From the NCBI GenBank assembly GCA_003487955.1, contig DNNJ01000236.1, positions 1-25,745 on the forward strand: a stretch of DNA of 25,745 bases, written 5' to 3'. This DNA is from Clostridiales bacterium (GTDB lineage: Bacteria > Bacillota > Clostridia > Tissierellales > Sedimentibacteraceae). A program made the translations under genes and the position numbers. The number at the start of each line of letters is the position of its first letter. Position 1 is the first letter of the stretch. The notes beneath the pieces are model-generated. The model ran no database searches and had not been told where the DNA came from. It worked only from the letters and a program-made list of their open reading frames with translations. Of this stretch, positions 16,140 through 24,754 are shown piece after piece.

Positions 16140-18218
16140 TTAAATTTTTGAATGCATATACTTGAAATATCCTACCGGAACGGCAGTGTCACAAAATGTT
16201 TTTAGGTAATATGCATCTGAATTGGATGATGTAATCCCTGTTTTTTCTTTACCGCAGGTTATTCCCCACATGGCTAAAAGTATATTTCCTTGAAACAAAT
16301 TTAAGAAATCTTTTTGATATTCTTCTAATTTCATAAAATTACGGGACAACTCATCAATCGCAGCTTCAGATGTAAATTTTATGTTCAAAATGTTATCTTT
16401 AATTTTATTAGCCTGTGACGAATTAAATTCATATAATCCTAAATTTTGTTGTAACCAATGCAAGTGAGATTTAGGTCCATACTTGTAATAATGCTCACGA
16501 ATTGCAGTCTTGTTTAAACAAATAGCTTCAAATAACCGGTATAACAACTCGATATTTGCTGTCAGTTTATCTGTTTGATTTGTTTTAAACCCTTCAATAT
16601 AATTGGTGTAACCTATATATGTCAGGTAAGCAAACATCTCATTATCATCGAGGATTAGCTGACAGTTCTGATAGAATTCATTAGGAGTTTTTGAAATTGA
16701 AGCAAATATTTCGTCCGGTGTCTTCAAGCCGTTATATGATTGCTTGGAAGGCTCTTTAGCAAACTTATACATTGTCAGATGATAAGCTAACTTAGGATGT
16801 TTCTCGTTTATTGCTTCAATATTTTTTACGGCATCTATGCTGTCCTTCATGCTGCCTGTACTGTTTTGAAGCTTCCAAGAAATATATTTGCTCGATAACA
16901 TTGTATTTATTTCATTGTTGGCTGCTTGCTGTGAAGATATTGCCTCAGAGATATCGGACAGTTTTTTATATGATTTGCCCTGCCAATAAAGCGGTCCTGC
17001 ATTATTCATATAATGCAGGGCTTTAGCTAAACCCAAATCATAATTAGTTGCAGTATCCTTTTCTTCAATAATTTCGCCTAACTTTACTGCTAAAGATTGA
17101 TTTATTTTGCTAAAAAAGTTTACAATAGCACTATTTTTAATTCCGCCTCTATATAAATATTTTTTTGCAATTTCCCAGTTTGACGCAAGAGCATTAATCA
17201 ATTGCTGCATATTCCGGCATACTATACTTTCAAAATGAAAGGTAAATGAATCGTCTTCCATATTTTTTCTATTAAGCTTGAATTTACGCTCAAAGGCTAC
17301 AGAATCTTTTAGCCAAAGTATGACATCATCATATCCGGCGCGTTCTGACTCGTCTACTTCAGCCAATGCATCTACCAATATCTGCAAATCTTCTTCGTCT
17401 TCCGGGCAATTAAGAGGCAAGCCGTACGTATTAATTGCATTATTGATGGCTCCTTCATCTTCCAAATTAAATAAGCGTTGATATACATGCTCACCCTTGT
17501 ATATAGATGCAATTGTGCATCCTAACGAAAAGTAATCCGATGCAGTAACAACGTAGCCTTGCCATACTTCAGGAGCTGTATATCCTAATGTTCCACGTTT
17601 TTGCGTTGTACCGGTAAATTTTGAGCTGCTTATTTCAGATGCAGTACCAAAATCAGCAACGACAGTTTGGTCTTTATATTTGTAAATATTGCCCGGTTTA
17701 ATATCACGGTGCACTATATTGGATTTATGCATCAGGTTTATGGCATGTAAAACTTGCGGAATAATTTCATTTCTCAGTGTTTCATAATCTGCCTTTTTAA
17801 TTTCACCGTGACTGCAATAGGGTATAATATCAATGGGTTTTATATATGTTCTATCGTCAACGATACTGTTTATACTGATTGTCCCAAAATCCAATATAGG
17901 TAAAATGTATGTTTCAGAATAATTTGAATGATTTAAAACAAATTCAATAGCTTTTTGCCTGTTCATATTATTTCTAAATGTATCATGATATTCATCATAT
18001 ATTTTGGCTACAACTTCTTTCTTATCGGATAGTCTCTGCGCTATAAACACTTGAGCCTCGCCGCCAATCCCTATGCGCTTATCCGCAAATATTTCATATT
18101 GTCCGTTCTTACCATCAAAGATTATATTTTCGGACACAATCAAACGATTACTGATATCCGCATTATCGTCATTCATGGGCTTGGTTATGCCTGCAGCTAA
18201 AGGTTTAGTTTTTGCCAT
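16140..18218 (-). CDS. Hanks-type serine/threonine protein kinase
   Basis: The product has 692 residues. The kinase domain spans about 40-320: glycine loop IGIGGEAQVF, catalytic lysine in VVAKIY (K72), HRDIKPGN (D172, N177), DFG at 189-191 and APE at 215-217, so it should be active. The activation loop GTTQKRGT offers threonines for autophosphorylation. The C-terminal 370 residues are helical, possibly TPR-like, with no transmembrane or PASTA region, so it is soluble. It lies 2 bases after the PP2C gene in a classic antagonist pair, and the FHA protein encoded upstream is the likely reader of its phosphothreonines. Targets may include the membrane proteins and ATPases of this operon (inference). 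Confidence 0.95.
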   Translation of the reverse strand: MAKTKPLAAGITKPMNDDNADISNRLIVSENIIFDGKNGQYEIFADKRIGIGGEAQVFIAQRLSDKKEVVAKIYDEYHDTFRNNMNRQKAIEFVLNHSNYSETYILPILDFGTISINSIVDDRTYIKPIDIIPYCSHGEIKKADYETLRNEIIPQVLHAINLMHKSNIVHRDIKPGNIYKYKDQTVVADFGTASEISSSKFTGTTQKRGTLGYTAPEVWQGYVVTASDYFSLGCTIASIYKGEHVYQRLFNLEDEGAINNAINTYGLPLNCPEDEEDLQILVDALAEVDESERAGYDDVILWLKDSVAFERKFKLNRKNMEDDSFTFHFESIVCRNMQQLINALASNWEIAKKYLYRGGIKNSAIVNFFSKINQSLAVKLGEIIEEKDTATNYDLGLAKALHYMNNAGPLYWQGKSYKKLSDISEAISSQQAANNEINTMLSSKYISWKLQNSTGSMKDSIDAVKNIEAINEKHPKLAYHLTMYKFAKEPSKQSYNGLKTPDEIFASISKTPNEFYQNCQLILDDNEMFAYLTYIGYTNYIEGFKTNQTDKLTANIELLYRLFEAICLNKTAIREHYYKYGPKSHLHWLQQNLGLYEFNSSQANKIKDNILNIKFTSEAAIDELSRNFMKLEEYQKDFLNLFQGNILLAMWGITCGKEKTGITSSNSDAYYLKTFCDTAVPVGYFKYMHSKI

Positions 18219-18220
18219 AT

Positions 18221-18949
18221 CTAACTCCTCCTGATTATAATTACGCTCATATTATCATTTGAACCTTTTGATATTGCAACTTCGATCAACTTCCAACACA
18301 ACTCCTTATCCGAAATGTCTTCTGCCATTATACATTCAAACTCTGCATCTGAAATTACGTCGCTTATTCCGTCTGAGCATACAATATAAACATCACAATC
18401 AAGTGCCTTATCTTTTCCATCTAAGATTTCCGGTTCAGCATTATGACTTCCTAAACACCTTGTAATTACATGTTCTTGCCCCGGTTTGGGAGCGATTCCA
18501 AGATTTTTTAATTCCTCTATCAATGTGTGATCCGTTGATAATTGAGCAATATAGGGAGGCCTATATCTGATAACCTTAGAGTCCCCAACATTAAAGACTA
18601 TACAATCGTTTTTATTCAGGTAAATTCCTGCAATCGTTGCAGCCATCTTTCTATGTGCAAAGTCTTTTTTTTGAGCTTGAAGAATTAAAGAATTTGCATC
18701 GGCTATACCAATACGTATGCTTTCTACTGTCACATCTTGGTCAAGCAATTTTGAAAAGTGGTTAACAGCTATTTCTGTTGCTTCATAACCAAAATCCTCA
18801 CCTCCTACTCCGTCACATACTACAGCAAGAGCAATATCTGCGGTCTCTTCATAAAATCCTTCAGTAATAATATGCCTTAATACCATTGCAGAGTCGTCGT
18901 TTCCATAACATCCGATTCCGGCATCAACAACACAAGATATTTTAAACAT
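18221..18949 (-). CDS. PP2C-family serine/threonine phosphatase
   Basis: The product has 242 residues, a single PP2C (PPM) domain. Metal-binding and core motifs are intact: DGVGG (D46), VGDSKV (121-126), SDGISD (D193) and NDN near the end (D232), so it should be an active Mn/Mg-dependent phosphatase. It removes phosphate from Ser/Thr, reversing the kinase encoded 2 bases downstream. It is soluble. The start follows AAAGGAG, and the gene begins 5 bases after the AAA+ gene. Confidence 0.95.
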   Translation of the reverse strand: MFKISCVVDAGIGCYGNDDSAMVLRHIITEGFYEETADIALAVVCDGVGGEDFGYEATEIAVNHFSKLLDQDVTVESIRIGIADANSLILQAQKKDFAHRKMAATIAGIYLNKNDCIVFNVGDSKVIRYRPPYIAQLSTDHTLIEELKNLGIAPKPGQEHVITRCLGSHNAEPEILDGKDKALDCDVYIVCSDGISDVISDAEFECIMAEDISDKELCWKLIEVAISKGSNDNMSVIIIRRS

Positions 18950-18954
18950 CGCTC

Positions 18955-20853
18955 TTACTCCTTTTTGAATATTATTTCTTCACTTTCTGCATAAACCTTA
19001 ATTGAGTCCCCCTCTTTACATTTATTGTCAAACAGGAATTCAGCCAAAGGATTCAAATAACGCTCCTCAATAACATTTCCAATTCCTCGACCGCCGTTGG
19101 CACGAGGTTTGTCTTCCCGGCAAAGTGAATAAAATTTTTCAAGTGCATTATCTGTTAGGGTGATACAAATTTTCTTTTGTTTATTAATATTAATATTTAT
19201 TTTATCTATTTTGGATTTAGCAATGGCTTTTGAAGCTGATTCTTCTATATAATTAAATACAACTATATTTTCTCCGATTCTGTTGATTACTTCAGGTTTA
19301 AAGTACGTTTTTACAGCTTCTTCAACCTTACTTTGAATTACATCATATGGCTCACCCGGCTTTACAATATTTGTACGCCCCACAACACGACTTGTTATAG
19401 GGTCTATGGTTTCTCTCGAAATTCCAACATTACTAGTAAAAAAAATAAGAGTTTCAGAAAAGTAAACAGTATTTCCTTGCCCATCGGTCATGCGTCCATC
19501 TTCAAGAATTTGTAGAAACTTGTCCATAATGTTAGGATGGGCTTTTTCTATTTCATCAAATAATAAAATTGAAAACGGATTATTCTTAACAGCATTTGTC
19601 AGCTGACCTCCATTGTCATACCCCACATACCCGGGAGGAGCTCCGAACAGCTTTTGGTCAGAGTGTTCGGCAGTGTATTCGCTCATATCAAATCTGATTA
19701 GAGTTTTTTCATCCTCAAATAATGCTTCAGCTATTGCTTTAACAATTTCTGTTTTGCCTGTTCCGGTTGGTCCGGCTAAAAAAAGTATTCCGCGCGGCTT
19801 GCTGCTTTCAGACGAATGCTGCATGCCTGAGAGACCGGAAACAGCACGTTTAATAACACGCACAATTTTTTCAACAGCTTGTTCTTGTCCCATAACACGC
19901 TCTTCAATGCGTTCTTTAATATCACTTATCTTATCTATTATTCGCTCCCACTGATTATCTTTAAACCCATATTTGTAAATTGATACTATATCGAGTATTT
20001 CTGAAATGTGCATTTCTCTTTTATTGTATAAACGACGCAGTTCACTAAGCTGGCAAGTTTTCATTCCATCTGTCAAATCCACAAATTTTTTCTTTATTTT
20101 TTGGGTTTCCGGTGTTAGGTCCTCATTGAAAGCAGTAAAGTACTTATCTACATAAATATTACGGATGCTCCTATCCGGATTTGGAATGGAAATAGTTCGA
20201 ATATTAGGATTGTTTAAATAAAACCATGGAGGGATATCGTTGAACTTGTCTACAATGAGTATTATCGTATTTGTAAATTTGTTCCCTCTGATTGCATTGT
20301 TGGAGGCATGCAGAAGATTAAGAAAAAAGGTTGTCTCATCTATTGATAAGTTTTCGGGTGATGTCACAAAATGCGAGGCATAATTTATAACAACAGCGAT
20401 TGAGCGTCTTGTATCCTCTTCAATATTGTCAACGGCCTGGGTTATTGCTGCCCTGATAATTTCAGATATATTAATCATTTTAGTATCACTGTGCGCTTCA
20501 CGTTTTTCAGAGCCATTCATTGCAATAACCTGCTTCTCATTATCTTCGGCTATCCTTTCGTAACGAGATACTATTGCCGGTGTGTAATTAAAATTTAGCG
20601 GGTCGACAAAACCAAATAATGGATTACAAAACAAAAAATCATAGTAACCTTTTGTTTCAGACGATTCAAAGATGTTTACAATGGCACGATTCAAAGTGCA
20701 GAAATCAATTTTTTCATATTCGCCTGTATCTTTTATAGAAAATGAAGGATATACATCATTTATATTTCCTTCAACAATAAAGGTGCATTTAATTCCTTTA
20801 AAACTAGATAATTCTTTTTGCCACTTTGGCATCAAATCTTCAAGCCTGTTCAT
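18955..20853 (-). CDS. ClpB/ClpA-type AAA+ ATPase with degenerate first AAA module
   Basis: The product has 632 residues from the ATG at 20853; the ATG at 20859 abuts the AAGGAGG site itself and cannot use it. Residues about 315-630 form a full Clp-type second AAA module plus C-terminal domain: Walker A GPTGTGKT (361-368), pore loop GYVG (about 408-411), Walker B LLFDEIEKAH and INRI near the sensor region. The pore tyrosine implies threading of protein substrates. The N-terminal 300 residues resemble an AAA fold without a P-loop (FIVEGNINDVYP near the start, then IPNPDRSIRNIYV), so it is probably a degenerate D1. There is no ClpB middle domain. It resembles ClpV in being part of a kinase/phosphatase/FHA operon. 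Its start overlaps the activase gene by 14 bases. Confidence 0.88.
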   Translation of the reverse strand: MNRLEDLMPKWQKELSSFKGIKCTFIVEGNINDVYPSFSIKDTGEYEKIDFCTLNRAIVNIFESSETKGYYDFLFCNPLFGFVDPLNFNYTPAIVSRYERIAEDNEKQVIAMNGSEKREAHSDTKMINISEIIRAAITQAVDNIEEDTRRSIAVVINYASHFVTSPENLSIDETTFFLNLLHASNNAIRGNKFTNTIILIVDKFNDIPPWFYLNNPNIRTISIPNPDRSIRNIYVDKYFTAFNEDLTPETQKIKKKFVDLTDGMKTCQLSELRRLYNKREMHISEILDIVSIYKYGFKDNQWERIIDKISDIKERIEERVMGQEQAVEKIVRVIKRAVSGLSGMQHSSESSKPRGILFLAGPTGTGKTEIVKAIAEALFEDEKTLIRFDMSEYTAEHSDQKLFGAPPGYVGYDNGGQLTNAVKNNPFSILLFDEIEKAHPNIMDKFLQILEDGRMTDGQGNTVYFSETLIFFTSNVGISRETIDPITSRVVGRTNIVKPGEPYDVIQSKVEEAVKTYFKPEVINRIGENIVVFNYIEESASKAIAKSKIDKINININKQKKICITLTDNALEKFYSLCREDKPRANGGRGIGNVIEERYLNPLAEFLFDNKCKEGDSIKVYAESEEIIFKKE

Positions 20854-21427
20854 TTTCATCCTCCTTATTATGGATTCCCACGGAGATTACTTTATCCCTG
20901 TAAAAGACATTTTGAATTCTTCGTCCTGTATTTAAATATATTTCATATTGTTCCCGCATACTCTCGTTAATAAAAATAATATTCTGATTACTTGAGCCGC
21001 GAAGAGGAGATGTGTTATCATTTAGCAAATTAATATATCTTCCTTCGATAAGCACGCTTATGTATTCTTTTATGCAGGACATATCCTCATTCGACAACTT
21101 TTCTTGCAATTCTTCCATTGTGTATCCTGTATAAACAAGAATGTCATTGGAAATCGTGCTAATTTGTTTTAAAAGTATTTTCAGCTCACCTAACTGCTCA
21201 AATGGCTCTCCTCCCGTTATGGTTATCCCATCTATTTCCTTATTCTCTAAAGAGCTTTTCAATATTCTTAAAATTTCCTGAACATCAATATCTTTGTTTT
21301 TATCTTCAGACCACAGCTCTTCATTTGAGCAGTCTTTGCAGTGTTTGCTGCATCCCGCAGTCCAGATAACCAGCCTCTTGCCTGGTCCTAAAGATTCAAT
21401 AGGATAAATGATTCTATCAATCTGCAT
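20840..21427 (-). CDS. NrdG-like radical SAM activating enzyme
   Basis: The product has 195 residues from the ATG at 21427, chosen because TAGGAGG sits just upstream and the family begins at this point; a longer frame to 21529 would overlap the FHA gene by 113 bases. The cluster motif CSKHCKDC follows GPGKRLVIWTAGC; GGEPFEQ, VYTGYT and LRGSSNQ are characteristic of the activator of anaerobic ribonucleotide reductase and its relatives. These abstract hydrogen to make a glycyl radical on a partner, but no NrdD or other glycyl radical enzyme is in the window. Its own target may be a protein of this operon (inference). The start overlaps the FHA stop by 11 bases. Confidence 0.85.
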   Translation of the reverse strand: MQIDRIIYPIESLGPGKRLVIWTAGCSKHCKDCSNEELWSEDKNKDIDVQEILRILKSSLENKEIDGITITGGEPFEQLGELKILLKQISTISNDILVYTGYTMEELQEKLSNEDMSCIKEYISVLIEGRYINLLNDNTSPLRGSSNQNIIFINESMREQYEIYLNTGRRIQNVFYRDKVISVGIHNKEDENEQA

Positions 21428-22079
21428 TAGACCTCCTAATTTTACGGGGCAATACATTTGCAATTTCTCTTTCATCAAATTCATCAAATCTGCAGGGGCC
21501 TGTGCACTTTTCCATATGGAACGATTCATCTTTTCCTATGTATTTTGTGCCGCATATAGGACATTTTATCTCCCAAATATTTTCACAATTACCTTCTTCA
21601 TGGTCATTAGTTGAATCACACTCTTTTGGAGGAGATTTACATGAAGACTCATTAATGTCAATTGTTATTTTGAAAAACAAATCAGCAATCCTCAAATGGT
21701 CCCCTTCGCGAATTATCATGGGGATATTGTGGCAAAGACTAATACCGTTTATAGATGTTGGGTTTGTATGACTTATATGTTCCACTCGCCAGTGTCCTCC
21801 TTCATAATATATCTTGCAGTGATGTTTTGATACATAGGGACTTGTTCTGAAAAAAGACTGCTCAATATCACCATAGTGTCCTATTACACCATCTTGTGCA
21901 ATGACTATTTCTTTTTTCATTCTGACCTCATACATCTTTAATAGGGGTCTTAAATTTCTTTTATCAAGATCATTGATTGAGATATTGCCTTTATCAGATG
22001 TAAAATCCTTTCCGCAGTTTTGACAGCAGGATGCGGAATCCTTATTATCTTCTCCGCAAAATGTGCATTCGATACTCAT
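21417..22079 (-). CDS. FHA-domain protein with two zinc-ribbon-like ends
   Basis: The product has 220 residues. The N-terminal zinc ribbon has CTFC...CQNC (Cys 5, 8, 19, 22). The FHA domain (about 55-140) shows GVIGHYG, YVSKHH (S84, H87) and NPTSINGI (N106, S109, N111), the phosphothreonine-binding residues. The C-terminus has CPICGTKY and CTGPC, a second metal-binding knuckle. It should read phosphothreonines made by the kinase of the same operon and link them to another partner. No membrane segment or signal is present. It starts 12 bases after the coiled-coil gene and ends inside the activase start region. Confidence 0.9.
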   Translation of the reverse strand: MSIECTFCGEDNKDSASCCQNCGKDFTSDKGNISINDLDKRNLRPLLKMYEVRMKKEIVIAQDGVIGHYGDIEQSFFRTSPYVSKHHCKIYYEGGHWRVEHISHTNPTSINGISLCHNIPMIIREGDHLRIADLFFKITIDINESSCKSPPKECDSTNDHEEGNCENIWEIKCPICGTKYIGKDESFHMEKCTGPCRFDEFDEREIANVLPRKIRRSNAD

Positions 22080-22091
22080 CTGTCAAAGCCC

Positions 22092-23531
22092 TCACTTTAT
22101 ATTTATCATTCTTTCTTTTAGTTTTTTTGTTTTTTGTTTTTTTGAAAACGGACTGTTTAAGACTTCGTTTTCGTCTTCAACTGTGTGTTCTGCCTCTTTA
22201 TCCGATATGAATTTAATAATTTCTTTACAATATTTCCTGTCAGGTTCCCGATGAGCTTTTATCTTTAAAATAATGCCCCGTTTCCTCAATTCTTCGGTTA
22301 TTTTAGGGTGGATGCTGCAAAATCTGCCTTGTTCTATTAAAAGCTTTTCTGTATCACTGATACCGAGAGCATCATAGTTTGACATTGCTGCAGATATACC
22401 CTCAGTATTATCGGCTTGCCTGCTGCTTGTACCAACTACCTCCATCATAATTTGCTTTGAATCCGAAAGATGAACGTGAATGGCATTTTTCCCATCTTTC
22501 TGCAGACACAAATAGTGATGACCTTTTTGTTCTGTATCTAAAATAATATCCTCACACAAATCATAGCCGAATAATTGCATAACTTCATTAATTTGTGTTC
22601 GAATGTAGTTTTGTTCATTGGTTTGCACAGATAGTCTTTTCAATATCTCAATTTCTTCTTTTAAATGTTCCATCGAAGAAAACATGTTTTTCTCTTTTGG
22701 AGTAATTAATATTTTTTGTTCCCGCATAACGTTAAGCGCTTCAATATATCCGAAATACTCTGCAATATATTCCTGATAAAGATTTATAAATTCATCTATT
22801 CGTTGTAAGATACCCGTCCTTGCCCTACTATATTCTGTTAAAATCGTCGTGATAGCGCTGTCTTTATCAAATGCCGCATTAATAATTTTTTTTGCAAAAG
22901 CAGCCGTTTCTTTTTTATCCTTATGTGTAATACCATCAGAATTGATTATATTAGAAATTTCATCTAACGCAAAATGAGTATCCATTTTTACTTCATCTGA
23001 TATGCTTTCTGAATTAGCAATAATTTCTTTTTCAAACTCAAAATCAATAGAGCCGGTTATGCTATCTAATTTTGCATCAAGCATTGACAGCGTGAAGGAC
23101 TCATAATCACTTTGCCTTTGTTCCGCCCGTATAAAATCTTGAATTCGGGTGAAACCTAATGAAGCTTTGTTGTCATACTCAGTTTTCAAAGAATCTGCTT
23201 TATCTTTAATCCCTTTAGACTGCACCAATATATCTTCAGCTTCCGAAGGCAGTGATACGTTGGTAAGCCCTATCAATTTATTAATATACGCCTTTTTTAT
23301 GCTGCTGATATCTTGTAGGGTCATCCGCATTTCATTTGACATTTTCAACGAGTCAATGATATTTGCCCTATCCCGTCTAATATTTTCACTGATTGTTTTT
23401 ACCTCTTGCATTGTCTTATAAAAGATATCGGTTGCTAACCTTATTTGACGCAGTCGTTTCTTATGTACTCTCTCAATTTCTTCTCTTTTTCGACGTTCAA
23501 GCTCAACATGATCAATTTTTGGTCCGCTCAT
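22092..23531 (-). CDS. coiled-coil protein beginning MSGPK, unknown function
   Basis: The product has 479 residues. It starts MSGPKIDHVELERRKREEIE, a short conserved-looking opening followed by a charged coiled coil (about 10-75). I have an impression, from memory only, that other hypothetical proteins share this opening. Helical, coiled-coil-rich sequence continues to about 335. A compact alpha/beta stretch (about 335-395, YLCLQKDGKNAIHVHLSDS) precedes a helical region and a very basic tail (KKQKTKKLKERM). There is no enzyme motif, signal or membrane segment. It is the first gene of the operon, which often marks a sensor or structural component; that role is inference. The start follows a weak GGGGTAG site. 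Confidence 0.75.
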   Translation of the reverse strand: MSGPKIDHVELERRKREEIERVHKKRLRQIRLATDIFYKTMQEVKTISENIRRDRANIIDSLKMSNEMRMTLQDISSIKKAYINKLIGLTNVSLPSEAEDILVQSKGIKDKADSLKTEYDNKASLGFTRIQDFIRAEQRQSDYESFTLSMLDAKLDSITGSIDFEFEKEIIANSESISDEVKMDTHFALDEISNIINSDGITHKDKKETAAFAKKIINAAFDKDSAITTILTEYSRARTGILQRIDEFINLYQEYIAEYFGYIEALNVMREQKILITPKEKNMFSSMEHLKEEIEILKRLSVQTNEQNYIRTQINEVMQLFGYDLCEDIILDTEQKGHHYLCLQKDGKNAIHVHLSDSKQIMMEVVGTSSRQADNTEGISAAMSNYDALGISDTEKLLIEQGRFCSIHPKITEELRKRGIILKIKAHREPDRKYCKEIIKFISDKEAEHTVEDENEVLNSPFSKKQKTKKLKERMINIK

Positions 23532-23579
23532 ACTTCTACCCCTATATTACTTTAATACTTTAATTAATTTTAATAAGCA

Positions 23580-23588
23580 ATTATAGCA
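23580..23588 (-). promoter_or_regulatory. extended -10 promoter of the kinase/ATPase operon
   Basis: The minus strand carries TGcTATAAT, a perfect extended -10 (TATAAT at 23580-23585, TG at 23587-23588). No good -35 is present at 16-18 bases (TAGATT at best), as extended -10 promoters tolerate. The predicted start is near 23573, with a leader of about 40 nt before the MSGPK gene. Confidence 0.6.
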
Positions 23589-23666
23589 TGATTTGGCAAA
23601 TTAATCTATACATAAAAATCAAGGACACCTAAAGATTCAGTGCTCAATTTTTATAAGCAAAGAATC
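23589..23666. other. gap between backbone operon and kinase/ATPase operon
   Basis: This 78-base gap follows the membrane-protein gene. On the minus strand a weak nested structure (GATTC...GAATC around GCTTA...TGAGC, about 23632-23660) could terminate the upstream transcript, but there is no clear U-tract. No other feature is visible. It marks the likely right edge of the accessory DNA. Confidence 0.35.
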
Positions 23667-24167
23667 TCATCTTCCTATCTTTGGTTTTATGGAATTTATA
23701 TATTGATTTATGAATATTGTGAATGCATAGTCATAGATAATGAATAATACTTGTGCTGATAGTATCATCCACCATTGAAGAGGTAAGTTTATAAAAAGTT
23801 TTACAATGAAATACATTAACAAAAGCGAAATATTAAAGGCTGCTATTTTTAAAGCATAGGATATGTATTTATTTAATATTTTGGTTTCAATATAGTGTTT
23901 AATAATGCTGTAAATACCGAAAAAACATATGTATGTAATTATTTCAACCTTGTTGAAGGTTAAAAAGAAGCCTGAAATACATGATGCCATATAAAATATT
24001 ATTCCTGTTTTTCCTCCAAATTCAACCACCACAACTCCCACTATCAATGCTGCTGCAGCCATCAGTATTATAGTGTTTGTTTCTATTACCGATGAAAGTA
24101 TTATAAATAATTGATTTAAGGCTAATAACACACCGAGGTATGCCACATCCTTACTTTTTAACAGCAT
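23667..24167 (-). CDS. small multi-spanning membrane protein, unknown function
   Basis: The product has 166 residues from the ATG at 24167, chosen because GGGAGGGG precedes it; the earlier ATG at 24191 lies before that site. Five to six hydrophobic helices fill the protein, e.g. [16 protein letters not shown] and [17 protein letters not shown], with a basic C-terminus. The pattern resembles small bacterial membrane proteins with an early FGGKTG loop, but I cannot name the family. It overlaps the J-protein gene by 10 bases, so it belongs to that operon. Confidence 0.75.
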   Translation of the reverse strand: MLLKSKDVAYLGVLLALNQLFIILSSVIETNTIILMAAAALIVGVVVVEFGGKTGIIFYMASCISGFFLTFNKVEIITYICFFGIYSIIKHYIETKILNKYISYALKIAAFNISLLLMYFIVKLFINLPLQWWMILSAQVLFIIYDYAFTIFINQYINSIKPKIGR

Positions 24168-24754
24168 GAAATAAGGTCCCCTCCCAAACATTCACACAGG
24201 CAGTCTGCGCAAATCAGCTGAGCACAGCAATCAGCCGAGCTTGAGCCTCCTCCGTAATTGTATGCCCTTTGCTGGTATGAACGCTGCATGTTGTAAATCT
24301 GGTTCAAATAGTTTTGGTATTCCATGTTTGATGGCTCCATATTCACGGCAGTTTGAATATGCTGCATTCCTTGATTTACAGAGCCTAAGCTCACGTAGCA
24401 AACACCCATTAAAAAATTCCATTCCGCATTCCTGACCCTTGTTTTACGGAGAATACTTATAGCTTCATGAAATCTTCCGGCATTAACATATTGTCTTACA
24501 GAATACAAATCCCCGGTGCTTCTTGAATTATTGCCGTTATATGTGGAGCCGTAGCCCGGGCTGCCGGCGTTTCCGTTCATTATTTCATCATATGCCCATT
24601 GAATTTCCTTGAATTTTTCTTCTGCCAAATCCTGCAGAGGATTGTTCTCATTCATGTCAGGGTGATACTTTTTTGCTAACTTTCTATAGGCACTTTTAAC
24701 TTCTTCCTTTGTTGCTCCTCTATTCAAGCCTAAAATTTCATACGGGTCTTTCAT
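24158..24754 (-). CDS. J-domain protein with cysteine-rich tail
   Basis: The product has 198 residues. The N-terminal J domain (1-65) has the DnaK-stimulating HPD at 31-33 and begins [19 protein letters not shown]. It is followed by a TPR-like helical hairpin (about 85-150). The tail from 176 carries nine cysteines in the order CC, C, C, C, C then CC at the very end, around ECLGGD; this tail recurs, as I recall, in clostridial J proteins. There is no zinc-finger or peptide-binding domain of full DnaJ. It probably directs DnaK to a specific client, with the cysteines as a metal or lipid site (inference). It overlaps both neighbours, so it is co-translated with the DUF5685 protein. Confidence 0.88.
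   Translation of the reverse strand: MKDPYEILGLNRGATKEEVKSAYRKLAKKYHPDMNENNPLQDLAEEKFKEIQWAYDEIMNGNAGSPGYGSTYNGNNSRSTGDLYSVRQYVNAGRFHEAISILRKTRVRNAEWNFLMGVCYVSLGSVNQGMQHIQTAVNMEPSNMEYQNYLNQIYNMQRSYQQRAYNYGGGSSSADCCAQLICADCLCECLGGDLISCC

Noticed and set aside
20840..21427. Ordinary anaerobic ribonucleotide reductase activator (nrdG)
   Set aside because: No nrdD is adjacent, and the gene is embedded in and coupled to the signalling/ATPase operon, so I describe it only as NrdG-like.
21428..21529. N-terminal extension of the activase to 21529
   Set aside because: The extension would lie wholly within the FHA gene, has no ribosome site, and the NrdG-like homology starts at the ATG at 21427, which is preceded by TAGGAGG.
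10421..23531. Type VI secretion system
   Set aside because: Kinase, phosphatase, FHA and a Clp-type ATPase are shared with T6SS control modules, but no sheath, tube, baseplate, VgrG or membrane-complex gene is present, and the cell appears Gram-positive.
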